A stretch of DNA of 64,000 bases from Ehretia macrophylla (lineage: Eukaryota; Streptophyta; Magnoliopsida; Boraginales; Ehretiaceae). Of this stretch, positions 47,877 through 60,123 are shown in pieces. The stretch lies in NCBI GenBank assembly GCA_037974665.1, contig CM075773.1:16544146-16608145 (forward strand), written 5' to 3'. A program made the position numbers and the translations under genes. Position 1 is the first letter of the stretch, and each line of letters starts with the position of its first letter. Under the pieces are notes generated by a model. That model ran no database searches. It was not told where the DNA came from and was given only the letters and a program-made list of their open reading frames with translations.

Positions 47877-48434
47877 GTCATGTTGAGGGCACAATTCCTT
47901 TATGTGTTAACGGTTCACAGTCCCAGCCTAGAGATATGGCCCATTCAAAAGGCCCAATGGGCTTAACGACAACCCATCCGCTTCAACAACGCAGCAACCT
48001 CGCAAGACGTGATATCGACGCATTGTAGGGTCCCCTAATGTGCCGCGAGCGAGGTTGTCATCCTTTTAACAGCTCACGACGTACGATCCGGGACGAAAAA
48101 ACAGAGCCAAAGAAGAAAAGTGGCCCGAAACTGATGAAAACGTTCGATTTTGAGCTCCAAAAAATGCATAGCAAGCTAGCTAGCTGCCACCGTCGTAGAG
48201 CTCTCAGAGAGCTTTCCAACGGTATGTTGTGCGCCTCGTAACTCCTTACGGATCAAATGTTATGGGCACCGGAGCGACGGAGACCTGGTCACATGCCCTA
48301 CGCCCTCGGTTTGCGGGCCCAGCCTCCACGTGAAGAGAAGTTGTCTTGCCCAAGGTGCCGTGGGATTCGATAATAGAAATGTGGTGGGTAAAACATCTTG
48401 CAACCCTAATCGGAGCAAAAAAAATTGAAAAGGG

Positions 48435-48552
48435 GGGTGCAACACGAGGACTTCCCACGGGGTCACCCATCCTAGTACTACTCTCGCCCAAGCACGCTTA
48501 ACTTCGGAGTTCTGATGGGATCCGGTGCATTAGTGCTGGTATGATCGCACCC
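48435..48552 (-). rRNA. 5S rRNA gene, copy 72
   Basis: Single difference C95G. Confidence 0.94.
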
Positions 48553-49124
48553 GTCATGTTGAGGGCACAATTCCTTTATGTGTTAACGGTTCACAGTCCC
48601 AGCCTAGAGATATGGCCCATTCAAAAGGCCCAATGGGCTTAACGACAACCCATCCGCTTCAACAACGCAGCATCCTCGCAAGACTTGATATCGATGAATT
48701 GTAGGGTCCTCTAATGTGCCGCGAGTAAGGTTGTCATCCTTTTAACAGCTCACAACATACGATCCGGGAAGGAAAAACAAAGCAAAAGAAGAAAAGTGGG
48801 CCGAAACTGATGAAAACGTTCGATTTTGCGCTCCAAAAAGGGCACGGCAAGCTAGCTACCTGCTCCCGTCATAGAGCTCTGGGAGAGCTTTCCAACGGTA
48901 TGCTGTGCGCCGCGTAACTCCTTACGGATCAAAAGTTATGGGCACCGGAGCGACGGAGACCTGGTCACAAGCCCTACGCCCTCGGTTTACGGGCCCAGCC
49001 TCCACGTGAAGAGAAGTTGTCTTGCCCAAGGTGCCGTGGGATTCGATAATAGAAATGTGGTGGGTAAAGTATCTTGGCAACCCTAACCGGAGCAAAAAAA
49101 AATTGAAAAAGGGGGTGCAAAAGG

Positions 49125-49242
49125 GAGTGGAACACGAGGACTTCCCAGGGTGTCACCCATCCTTGTACTACTCTCGCCCAAGCACGCTTAACTTCTGAGT
49201 TCTGATGGGATCCGGTGCATTAGTGCTGGTATGATCGCACCC
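49125..49242 (-). rRNA. 5S rRNA gene, copy 73 (divergent, long 3' flank)
   Basis: Five differences: C117T, G113C, C92A, T79A and C47A. G113C and C92A are shared with copy 78. Confidence 0.84.
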
Positions 49243-49800
49243 GTCATGTTGAGGGCACAATTCCTTTATGTGTTAACGGTTCACAGTCCCAGCCTAGAGA
49301 TATGGCCCATTCAAAAGGCCCAATGGGCTTAACGACAACCCATCCGCTTCAACAACGCAGCATCCTCGCAAGACGTGATATCGACGCATTGTAGGGTCCT
49401 CTAATGTGCCGCGAGTAAGGTTGTCGTCCTTTTAACAGCTCACGACGTACGATCCGGGACGGAAAAACAGAGCAAAAGAAGAAAAGTGGCCCAAAACTAA
49501 TGAAAACGTTCCATTTTGAGCTCCAAAAAGGGCACGGCGAGCTAGCTAGCTGCCCCCTTCATAGAGCACTCGGAGAGCTTTCCAACGGTATGCTGTGCGC
49601 CGCGTAACTCCTTACGGATCAAAAGTTATGGGCACCGGAGCAACGGAGACCTGGTCACAAGCCCTACGCCCTCAGTTTGCGGGCCCAACCTCCATGTGAT
49701 GAGAAGTTGTCTTGCCCATGGTGCCGTGGGATTCGATAATAGAAATATGGTGGATAAAGTATCTTGGCAACCCTAACCAGGGCAAAAAAAATTGAAAAGG

Positions 49801-49918
49801 GGATGCAACGCGAGGACTTCCCGGGGGGTCACCCATCCTAGTACTACTCTCACCCAAGCACACTTAACTTCGGAGTTCTGATGGGATCCGGTGCATTAGT
49901 GCTGGTATGATCGCACCC
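49801..49918 (-). rRNA. 5S rRNA gene, copy 74 (divergent)
   Basis: Five differences: C116T, T109C, T96C, C67T and C57T. Confidence 0.83.
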
Positions 49919-50477
49919 GTCATGTTGAGGGCACAATTCCTTTATGTGTTAACGGTTCACAGTCTCAGCCTAGAGATATGGCCCATTCAAAAAGCCCAAT
50001 GGGCTTAACGACAACCCATCCGCTTCAACAACGCAGCATCCTCGCAAGACGTGATATCGACGCATTGTAGGGTCCTCTAATGTGCCGCAAGTACGGTTGT
50101 TGTCCTTTTAACAGCTCACGACGTACGATCCGGGACGGAAAAACAGAGCAAAAGTAGAAAAGTGGCCCGAAACTGATGAAAACGTTCGATTTTGAGCTCC
50201 GAAAAGGGCATAGCAAGCTAGCTAGCTGCCCCCGTCGTAGTGCTCTCAGAGAGCTTTCCAACGGTATGCTGTGCGCCTCGTAACTCCTTACGGATCAAAA
50301 GTTATGGGCACCAGAGCGACGGAGACCTTGTCACAAGCCCTACGCCCTCGGTTTGCGGGCCCAGCCTCCACGTGAAGAGAAGTTGTCTTGCCCAAGGTGC
50401 CATGGGATTCGATAATAGAAATGTGGTGGGTAAAGTATCTTGGAAACGCTAACCAGAGCAAAAAAAATTAAAAAGGG

Positions 50478-50595
50478 GGGTGCAACACGAGGACTTCCCA
50501 AGGGGTCACCCATCCTAGTACTACTCTCGCCCAAGCACGCTTAACTTCGGAGTTCTGATGGGATCCGGTGAATTAGTGCTGGTATGATCGAACCC
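50478..50595 (-). rRNA. 5S rRNA gene, copy 75
   Basis: C95T, G25T and G5T. The spacer to its right closely matches that right of copy 80... its own 3' spacer (49919-50477) matches 53317-53875. Confidence 0.89.
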
Positions 50596-51156
50596 GTCAT
50601 GTTGAGGGCACATTTTCTTTATGTGTTAACGGTTCACAGTCCCAGCCTAGAGATATGGCCCATTCAAAAGGCTCAATGGGCTTAACGACAACCCATCCAC
50701 TTCAACAACGCAGCATCCTCGCAAGACGTGATATCGACGCATTATAGGGTCCTCTAATGTGCCGCGAGTAAGGTTGTCGTCCTTTTAACAGCTCACGACG
50801 TACGATCCGGGATGGAAAAATTGAGCAAAAACAGAAAAGTGGCCCGAAACTGATGAAAACGTTAGATTTTAGAACCCAAAAAGGGCAAAGCGAGCAAGTT
50901 AGCTGCCCCTGTCGTAGAGCACTCACAGTGCTTTGCAACGGTATGCTATGCGCTGCGTAACTCCTTACTGATCAAAAGTTATAGGCACCAGAGCGACGGA
51001 GACCTGGTCACAAGCCCTACGCCCTCAATTTACGGGCCCAACCTCCACGTGAAGAGAAGTTGTCTTGCCCAAGGTGCCGTGGGATTCGATAATAGAAATG
51101 TGGTGGGTAAAGTATCTTGGCAACGCTAAACCGGAGCAAAAAAATTTGAAAAGGGG

Positions 51157-51274
51157 GGGTGCAACACGAGGACTTCCCAGGAGGTCACCCATCCTAGTAC
51201 TACTCTCGCCCAAGCACGCTTAACTTCGGAGTTCTGATGGGATCCGGTGCATTAGTGCTGGTATGATCGCACCC
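51157..51274 (-). rRNA. 5S rRNA gene, copy 76
   Basis: Single difference C93T. This makes the C box read GACCTCCTGGG, which from memory is the commoner plant form; no other copy here has it. Confidence 0.95.
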
Positions 51275-51833
51275 GTCATGTTGAGGGCACAATTCCTTTA
51301 TGTGTTAACGGTTCACAGTCCTAGCCTAGAGATATGGCCCATTCAAAAGGCCCAATGGGCTTAACGACAACCCATTCGCTTCAACAACGCAGCATCCTCG
51401 CTAGACGTGATATCGACACATTGTAGGGTCCTCTAATGTGCTGCGAGTAAGGTTGTCGTCCTTTTAACAGCTCACGACGTACGATCCGGGATGGAAAAAC
51501 AGAGCAAAAGAAGAAAAGTGGCCCGAAACTGATGAAAACGTTCGATTTTGAGCTCCAAAAAGGGCACGGTGAGCTAGCTAGCTAACCCCGTCGTAGAGCT
51601 CTGGGAGCGCTTTCCAACGGTATGCTGTGCGCCGCGTAACTCCTTACGGATCAAAAGTTATGGGCACCGGAGCGACAGAGACCTGGTCACAAGCCCTACG
51701 CCTTCGGTTTGCAGGCCCAGCCTCCACGTGAAGAGAAGTTGTCTTGCCCAAGGTGCCGTGGGATTCGATAATAGAAATGTGGAGGATAAAGTATCTTGGC
51801 AACCCTAACTGGGGCAAAAAAAATTGAAAAAGG

Positions 51834-51951
51834 GGGTGCAACACGAGGACTTCCCAAGGTGTCACCCATCCTAGTACTACTCTTGCCCAAGCACGCTTAA
51901 CTTCGGAGTTCTGATGGGATCCGGTGCATTAGTGCTGGTATGATCGCACCC
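51834..51951 (-). rRNA. 5S rRNA gene, copy 77
   Basis: C95T, C92A and G68A. Confidence 0.89.
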
Positions 51952-52522
51952 GTCATGTTGAGCGCACAATTCCTTTATGTGTTAACGGTTCACAGTCCCA
52001 GCCTAGAGATATGGCCCATTTAAAAGGCCCAATGGGCTTAACGACAACCCATCCGCTTCAACAACGCAGCATCCTCGCAAGACGTGATATCGACGCATTG
52101 TAGGGTCCTCTAATGTGCCGCGAGTAAGGTTGTCATCTTTTTAACAGCTCACGACTTACGATCCGGGACAAAAAAACAAAGCAAAAGAAGAAAAGTATCC
52201 CGAAACTAATGAAAACGTTCAATTTTGAGCTCCGAAAAGGGCACGGCAAGCTAGCTAGCTACCCCCGTCGTAGAGATCTCGGAGTGCTTTCCAAAGGTAT
52301 GCTGTGCGCCGCGTAACTCCTTACGGATCAAAAGTTATGGGCACCGGAGCGACGGAGAACTTGTCACAAGCCCTACGCCCTCGGTTTACGGACCCAGCCT
52401 CCACGTGAAGAGAAGTTGTCTTGCCCAAGGTGCCGTGGGATTCGATAATAGAAATGTGGTGGGTAAAGTATCTTGGCAACCCTAACCGGAGCAAAAAAAA
52501 TTGAAAAAGGGGGTGCAAAAGG

Positions 52523-52640
52523 GGGTGGAACACGAGGACTTCCCAGGGTGTCACCCATCCTAGTACTACTCTCGCCCAAGCATGCTTAACTTCGGAGTTC
52601 TGATGGGATCCGGTGCATTAGTGCTGGTATGATCGCACCC
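52523..52640 (-). rRNA. 5S rRNA gene, copy 78 (long 3' flank)
   Basis: G113C, C92A and G58A. 12-bp duplication present. Confidence 0.9.
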
Positions 52641-53198
52641 GTCATGTTGAGGGCACAATTCCTTTATGTGTTAACGGTTCACAGTCACAGCCTAGAGATA
52701 TGGCCCATTCAAAAGGCCCAATGGGCTTAACGACAACCCATCCGCTTCAACAACGCAGCATCCTCGCAAGACGTGATATCGACGCATTGTAGGTTCCTCT
52801 AATGTGCCGCGAGTAAGGTTGTCGTCCTTTTAACAGCTCACGACATACGATCCGGGACGGAAAAACAGAGAAAATGAAGAAAAGTGGCCCGAAACTGATG
52901 AAAACGTTCAATTTTGAGCTCCAAAAAGGCACGGCGAGCTAACTAGCTGCCCCCGTCGTAGAGCTCTCGGAGAGCTTTCCAACGGTATGTTGTGCGCCGC
53001 GTAACTCCTTATGGGTCAAAAGTTATGGGCACCGGAGCGACGGAGACCTGGTCCCAAGCCCTACGCCCTCGGTTTGCGGGCCCAGCCTCCACGTGAAGAG
53101 AACTTCTCTTCCCCAAGGTGCCGTGGGATTCCATAATGGAAATGTGGAGGGTAAAGTATCTTGGTAACGCTAACCGGAGCAAAAAATATTGAAAAGGG

Positions 53199-53316
53199 GG
53201 GCGCAACACGAGGACTTCCCAAGGGGTCACCCATCCTAGTACTACTCTCACCCAAGCACGCTTAACTTCGGAGTTCTGATGGGATCTGGTGCATTAGTGC
53301 TGGTATGATCGCACCC
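53199..53316 (-). rRNA. 5S rRNA gene, copy 79 (divergent)
   Basis: A115G, C95T, C67T and G30A. The T8 tract is broken (AAAAAATATTG on the plus strand), and the spacer at 53098-53150 is unusually substituted. Confidence 0.85.
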
Positions 53317-53875
53317 GTCATGTTGAGGGCACAATTCCTTTATGTGTTAACGGTTCACAGTCTCAGCCTAGAGATATGGCCCATTCAAAAAGCCCAATGG
53401 GCTTAACGACAACCCATCCGCTTCAACAACGCAGCATCCTCGCAAGACGTGATATCGACGCATTGTAGGGTCCTCTAATGTGCCGCAAGTAAGGTTGTTG
53501 TCCTTTTAACAGCTCACGACGTACGATCCGGGACGGAAAAACAGAGCAAAAGTAGAAAAGTGGCCCGAAACTGATGAAAACGTTCGATTTTGAGCTCCGA
53601 AAAGGGCATAGCAAGCTAGCTAGCTGCCCCCGTCGTAGTGCTCTCAGAGAGCTTTCCAACGGTATGCTGTGCGCCTCGTAACTCCTTACGGATCAAAAGT
53701 TTTGGGCACCGTAGCGACGGAGACCTGGTCACAAGCCCTACGCCCTCGGTTTGCGGGCCTAGCCTCCACGTGAAGAGAAGTTGTCTTGCCCAAGGTGCCA
53801 TGGGATTCGATAATAGAAATGTGGTGGGTAAAGTATCTTGGAAAAGCTAACCGGAGCAAAAAAAATTGAAAAGGG

Positions 53876-53993
53876 GGGTGCAACACGAGGACTTCCCATG
53901 GGGTTACCCATCCTAGTACTACTCTCGCCCAAGCACGCTTAACTTCGGAGTTCTGATGGGATCCGGTGCATTAGTGCTGGTATGATCGCACCT
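53876..53993 (-). rRNA. 5S rRNA gene, copy 80
   Basis: C95A, G89A (C box) and G1A. Confidence 0.89.
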
Positions 53994-54554
53994 GTCATGT
54001 TGAGGGCACAATTCCTTTATGTGTTAACGGTTCACAGTCCCAGCCTAGAGATATGGCCCATTCAAAAGGCCCAATGGGCTTAACGACAACCCATCCGCTT
54101 CAACAACGCAGCATCCTCGCAAGACGTGATATCGACGCATTGTAGGGTCCTCTAATGTGCTGCGAGTAAGGTTGTCGTCCTTTTAACAGCTCACGACGTA
54201 CGATCCGGGATGAAAAAACAGAGCAAAAGAAGAAAAGTGGCCCGAAACTGATGAAAACGTTCGATTTTGAGCTCCAAAAAGGGCAAAGCGAGCAAGCTAG
54301 CTGCCCCCGTCGTAGAGCTCTCAGAGAGCTTTCAAACGGTATGCTGTGCGCCTCGTAACTCCTTACGGATGAAAAGTTATGGGCACCAGAGCGACGGAGA
54401 CCTGGTCACAAGCCCTACGCCCTCGGTTTGCGGGCCCAACCTCCACGTGAAGAGAAGTTGTCTTGCCCAAGGTGCCGTGGGATTCGATAATAGAAATGTG
54501 GTGGGTAAAGTATCTTGGCAACGCTAAACCGGAGCAAAAAAAATTGAAAAGGGG

Positions 54555-54672
54555 GGGTGCAACACGAGGACTTCCCAGGGGGTCACCCATCCTAGTACTA
54601 CTCTCGCCCAAGCACGCTTAACTTCGGAGTTCTGATGGGATCCGGTGCATTAGTGCTGGTATGATCGCACCC
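54555..54672 (-). rRNA. 5S rRNA gene, copy 81 (consensus)
   Basis: Exact consensus, preceded by seven G and CGCTAAACC as in copy 76. Confidence 0.97.
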
Positions 54673-55244
54673 GTCATGTTGAGGGCACAATTCCTTTATG
54701 TGTTAACGGTTCACAGTCCCAGCCTAGAGATATGGCCCATTCAAAAGGCCCAATGGGCTTAACGACAACCCATCCGCTTCAACAACGCAGCATCCTCGCA
54801 AGACGTGATATCGACGCATTGTAGGGTCCTCTAATGTGCCGCGAGTAAGGTTGTCGTCCTTTTAACTGCTCACGACGTACGATCCGGGATGGAAAAACAG
54901 AGCAAAAGAAGAAAAGTGGCCCGAAACTGATGAAAACGTTCGATTTTGAGCTCCAAAAAAGGCACAGGGAGCTAGCTAGCTGCCCACGTAGGTAGAGCTC
55001 TGGGAGAGCTTTCCAACGGTATGCTGTGCGCCGCGTAACTCCTTACGGATCAAAAGTTATGGGCACTGGAGCGACGGAGACCTGGTCACAAGCCCTACGC
55101 CCTCGGTTTGCGGGCCCAGCCACGACGTGAAGAGAAGTTGTCTTGCCCAAGGTGCCGTGGGATTCGATAATAGAAATGTGGTGGGTAAAGTATCTTGGCA
55201 ACCCTAACCGGAGCAAAAAAAATTGAAAAAGGGGGTGCAAAAGG

Positions 55245-55362
55245 GGGTGCAACACGAGGACTTCCCAGGGGGTCACCCATCCTAGTACTACTCTCGCCCA
55301 AGCACGCTTAACTTCGGAGTTCTAATGGGATCCGGTGCATTAGTGCTGGTATGATCGCACCC
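55245..55362 (-). rRNA. 5S rRNA gene, copy 82 (long 3' flank)
   Basis: Only C39T, shared with copy 84. 12-bp duplication present. Confidence 0.94.
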
Positions 55363-55921
55363 GTCATGTTGAGGGCACAATTCCTTTATGTGTTAACGGT
55401 TCACAGTCCCAGCCTAGAGATATGGCCCATTCAAAAGGCCCAATGGGCTTAACGACAACCCATCCGCTTCAACAACGCAGCATCCTCGCAAGACGTGATA
55501 TCGACGCATTGTAGGGTCCTCTAATGTGCCGCGAGTAAGGTTGTCGTCCTTTTAACAGCTCTTGATGTACGATCCGGGACGGAAAAACAGAGCAAAAGAA
55601 GAAAAGTGGCCCGAAACTGATGAAAACGTTCGATTTTGAGCTCCGAAAAGGGCATAGCGAGCTAGCTCGCTGCCCCCGTCGTAGAACTCTCAGAGATCTT
55701 TCCAACGGTATGCTGTGCGCCTCGTAACTCCTTACGGATCAAAAGTTATGGGCACCGTAGCGACGGAGACCTGGTCACAAGCCCTACACCCTCGGTTTGC
55801 GGGCCCAGCCTCCACGTGAAGAGAAGTTGTCTTGCCCAAGGTACCGTGGGATTCGATAATAGAAATGTGGTGGGTAAAGTATCTTGGCAACCCTAACCGG
55901 AGCAAAAAAAATTGAAAAGGG

Positions 55922-56039
55922 GGGTGCAACACGAGGACTTCCCAGGGGGTCACCCATCCTAGTACTACTCTCGCCCAAGCACGCTTAACTTCGGAGTTCT
56001 GATGGGATCCGGTGCATTAGTGCTGGTATGATCGCACCC
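55922..56039 (-). rRNA. 5S rRNA gene, copy 83 (consensus)
   Basis: Exact consensus. The spacer has GTAGAACTCTCAGAGATC, shared with copies 85, 86 and 90. Confidence 0.97.
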
Positions 56040-56610
56040 GTCATGTTGAGGGCACAATTCCTTTATGTGTTAACGGTTCACAGTCCCAGCCTAGAGATAT
56101 GGCCCATTCAAAAGGCCCAATGGGCTTAACGACAACCCATCCGCTTCAACAACGCAGCATCCTCGCAAGACGTGATATCGACGCATTGTAGGGTCCTCTA
56201 ATGTGCCGCGAGTAAGGTTGTCGTCCTTTTAACTGCTCACGACGTACGATCCGGGATGGAAAAACAGAGCAAAAGAAGAAAAGTGGCCCGAAACTGACGA
56301 AAACGTTCGATTTTGAGCTCTGAAAAAGTCACGGCGAGCTAGCTAGTTGCCCACGTAGTAGAGCTCTGGGAGAGCTTTCCAACGGTATGCTGTGCGCCGC
56401 GTAACTCCTTACGGATCAAAAGTTATGGGCACTGGAGCGACAGAGACCTGGTCACAAGCCCTACGCCCTCGGTTTGCGGGCCCAGCCTCCACGTGAAGAG
56501 AAGTTGTCTTGCCCAAGGTGCCGTGGGATTCGATAATAGAAATGTGGTGGGTAAAGTATCTTGGCAACCCTAACCGGAGCAAAAAAAATTGAAAAAGGGG
56601 GTGCAAAAGG

Positions 56611-56728
56611 GGGTGCAACACGAGGACTTCCCAGGGGGTCACCCATCCTAGTACTACTCTCGCCCAAGCACGCTTAACTTCGGAGTTCTAATGGGATCCG
56701 GTGCATTAGTGCTGGTATGATCGCACCC
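56611..56728 (-). rRNA. 5S rRNA gene, copy 84 (long 3' flank)
   Basis: Only C39T. Near twin of copy 82, two units away. Confidence 0.94.
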
Positions 56729-57287
56729 GTCATGTTGAGGGCACAATTCCTTTATGTGTTAACGGTTCACAGTCCCAGCCTAGAGATATGGCCCATTCAA
56801 AAGGCCCAATGGGCTTAACGACAACCCATCCGCTTCAACAACGCAGCATCCTCTCAAGAAGTGATATCGACGCATTGTAGGGTCCTCTAATGTGCCGCGA
56901 GTAAGGTTGTCGTCCTTTTAACAGCTCACGACGTACGATCCGAGACGGAAAAACAGAGCAAAAGAAGAAAAGTGGCCCGAAACTGATGAAAACGTTCGAT
57001 TTTGAGCTCCGAAAAGGGCATAGCGAGCCACCGCGCTGCCCCCGTCGTAGAACTCTCAGAGATCTTTCCAACGGTATGCTGTGCGCCTCGTAACTCCTTA
57101 CGGATCAAAAGTTATGGGCACCGTAGCGACGGAGACCTGGTCACAAGCCCTACACCCTCGGTTTGCGGGCCCAGCCTCCAAGTGAAGAGAAGTTGTCTTG
57201 CCCAAGGTACCGTGGGATTCGATAATAGAAATGTGGTGGGTAAAGTATCTTGGCAACCCTAACCGGAGCAAAAAGAATTGAAAAGGG

Positions 57288-57405
57288 GGGTGCAACACGA
57301 GGACTTCCCAGGGGGTCACCCATCCTAGTACTACTCTCGCCCAAGCACGCTTAACTTCGGAGTTCTGATGGGATCCGGTGCATTAGTGCTGGTATGATCG
57401 CACCC
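57288..57405 (-). rRNA. 5S rRNA gene, copy 85 (consensus)
   Basis: Exact consensus, but the T8 tract is interrupted (AAAAGAATTG on the plus strand). Confidence 0.97.
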
Positions 57406-57964
57406 GTCATGTTGAGGGCACAATTCCTTTATGTGTTAACGGTTCACAGTCCCAGCCAAGAGATATGGCCCATTCAAAAGGCCTAATGGGCTTAACGACA
57501 ACCCATCCGCTTCAACAACGCAGCATCCTCGCAAGACGTGATATCGACGCATTGTAGGGTCCTCTAATGTGCCGCGAGTAAGGTTGTCGTCCTTTTAACA
57601 GCTCACGACGTACGATCCGAGACGGAAAAACAGAGCAAAAGAAGAAAAGTGGCCCGAAACTGATGAAAACGTTCGATTTTGAGCTCCGAAAAGGGCATAG
57701 CAAGCTAGCTCACTGCCCCCGTCGTAGAACTCTCAGAGATCTTTCCAACGGTATGCTGTGCGCCTCGTAACTCCTTACGGATCAAAAGTTATGGGCACCG
57801 TAGCGACGGAGACTTGGTCACAAGCCCTACGCCCTCGGTTTGCGGGCCCAGCCTCCACGTGAAGCGAAGTTGTCTTGCCCAAGGTGCAGTGGGATTCTTT
57901 AATAGAAATGTGGTGGATAAAGTATCTTGGCAACCTTAACAGGAGCAAAAAAAATTGAAAAGGG

Positions 57965-58082
57965 GGGTGCAAAACGAGGACTTCCCAGGGGGTCACGCAT
58001 CCTAGTACTACTCTCGCCCAAGCACTCTTAACTTCGGAGTTCAGATGGGATCCGGTGCAATAGTGCTAGTATGATCGCACCC
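57965..58082 (-). rRNA. 5S rRNA gene, copy 86 (divergent)
   Basis: Six differences: G110T, G86C, C57A, A40T, A23T and C15T. The telobox is changed to AACCTTAA. Confidence 0.78.
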
Positions 58083-58652
58083 GTCATGTTGAGGGCACAA
58101 TTCCTTTATGTGCTAACGGTTCACAGTCCCAGCCTAGAGATATGGCCCATTCAAAAGGCCCAATGGGCTTAACGACAACCCATCTGCTTCAACAACGCAG
58201 CATCCTCGCAAGACGTGATATCGACGTATTGTAGGGTCCTCTAATGTGCCGCGAGTAAGGTTGTGGTCCTTTTAACAGCTCACGACGTACGATCCGGGAC
58301 GGAAAAACATAGCAATAGAAGAAAAGTGGCCCGAAATTGATGAAAACGTTCGATTTTGAGCTCCGAAAGGGCGCGGCGCGCTAGCTAGCTGCCACCGTCG
58401 TAGAGCTCTCGGAGAGCTTTCCAACGGTATGCTGTGCGCCGCGTAACTCCTTTCGGATCAAAAGTTATGGGCACCGGAGCGACGGAGACCTGGTCACAAG
58501 CCCTACGCCCTCGGTTTGCGGGCCCAGCCTCCACGTGAAGAGAAGTTGTCTTGCCCAAGGTGCCGTGGGATTCGATAATAGAAATGTGGTGGGTAAAGTA
58601 TCTTGGTAACCCTAACCGGAGCAAAAAAAATTGAAAAAGGGGTTGCAAAAGG

Positions 58653-58770
58653 GGGTACAACACGAGGACTTCCCAGCGGGTCACCCATCCTACTACTACT
58701 CTCGCCCAAGCACGCTTAACTTCGGAGTTCTGATGGGATCCGGTGCATTAGTGCTGGTATGATCGCACCC
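58653..58770 (-). rRNA. 5S rRNA gene, copy 87 (long 3' flank)
   Basis: C114T, C94G and C78G. 12-bp duplication of the GGGGTTGC form, as in copy 3. Confidence 0.89.
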
Positions 58771-59329
58771 GTCATGTTGAGGGCACAATTCCTTTATGTG
58801 TTAACGGTTCACAGTCCCAGCCTAGAGATATGGCCCATTCAAAAGGCCCAATGGGCTTAACGACAACCCATCCGCTTCAACAACGCATCATCCTCGCAAG
58901 ACGTGATATCGACGCATTGTAGGGTCCTCTAATGTGCCGCGAGTAAGGTTGTCGTCCTTTTAACAGCTCACGACGTACGATCCGGGACGGAAAAACATAG
59001 CAAAAGAAGAAAAGTGGCCCGAAACTGATAAAAACGTTCAATTTTGAGCTCTGAAAAGGGCACAGCGTGCTAGCTAGCTTCCCCCGTCGTAGAGCTCTCA
59101 GAGAGCTTTCCAACGGTATGCTGTGCGCCTCGTAACTCCTTACGGATCAAAAGTTTTGGGCACCGGAGCGACGGAGACCTGGTCACAAGCCTTACGCCCT
59201 CGGTTTGCGGGTCCAGCCTCCACGTGAAGAGAAGTTGTCTTGCCCAAGGTGCCGTGGGATTCGATAATAGAAATGTGGTGGGTAAAGTATCTTGGCAACG
59301 CTAACCGGAGCAAAAAAAATTGAAAAGGG

Positions 59330-59447
59330 GGGTGCAACACGAGGACTTCCCAGGGGGTCACCCATCCGAGTACTACTCTCGCCCAAGCACGCTTAACTTC
59401 GGAGTTCTGATGGGATCCGGTGCATTAGTGCTGGTATGATCGCACCC
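59330..59447 (-). rRNA. 5S rRNA gene, copy 88
   Basis: Only A80C, but upstream GAGTACACAATT removes the usual GC near -13. Confidence 0.92.
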
Positions 59448-60005
59448 GTCATGTTGAGTACACAATTCCTTTATGTGTTAACGGTTCATAGTCCCAGCCT
59501 AGATCTATAGCCTATTCAAAAGGCCCAATGGGTTAACGACAACCCATCCGCTTCAACAACGCAGCATCCTCGCAAGACGTGATATCGACGCATTGTAGGG
59601 TCCTCTAATGTGCCGCGAGTAAGGTTGTCGTCCTTTTAACAGCTCACGACGTACGATCCGGGACGGAAAAACAGAGCAAAAGAAGAAAAGTGGCCTAAAA
59701 CTGATGAAAATGTTCGATTTTGGGCTCTGAAAAGGGCACAGCGAGCAAGCTAGCTGCCCCCGTCGTAGAGCTCTCATAGAGATTTCCAACGGTATGTTGT
59801 GTGCCTTGTAACTCCTTACGGATCAAAAGTTATGGGCACCGGAGCGACGGAGACCTGGTCACAAGCCCTACGCCCTCGGTTTACTGGCCCAGCCTCCACG
59901 TGAAGAGAAGTTTTCTTGCCCAAGGTGCCGTGGGATTCGATAATAGAAATGTGGTGGGTAAAGTATCTTGGCAACGCTAACCGGAGCAAAAAAAATTGAA
60001 AAGGG

Positions 60006-60123
60006 GGTTGCAACACGAGGACTTCCCAGGGGGTCACCCATCGTAGTACTACTCTCGTCCAAGCACGCTTAACTTCGGAGTTCTGATGGGATCCGGTGCA
60101 TTAGTGCTGGTATGATCGCACCC
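60006..60123 (-). rRNA. 5S rRNA gene, copy 89
   Basis: C116A, G81C and G66A. The first two are shared with copy 94. Confidence 0.89.

Larger units (their letters stand above)
48553..54672 (-). repeat. Five-unit higher-order repeat, markers in copies 73-76 and 78-81
   Basis: Offset about 3398 bp. The strongest match is 49919-50477 against 53317-53875 (CAGTCTCAGCC, AAAAGCCCAATGG, GCCGCAAGTA, GTAGTGCTCTC, TGCCATGGG). Copies 73/78 share G113C and C92A, 74/79 share C67T, 76/81 share CGCTAAACC and a seven-G run. Confidence 0.78.
54673..57405 (-). repeat. Two-unit higher-order repeat, two copies
   Basis: Units 82-83 (54673-56039) and 84-85 (56040-57405) share C39T, AACTGCTCACG, GCACTGGAGC and the 12-bp duplication in the first member, and GTAGAACTCTC, CCTACACCC and AAGGTACCG in the second. 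Confidence 0.82.
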
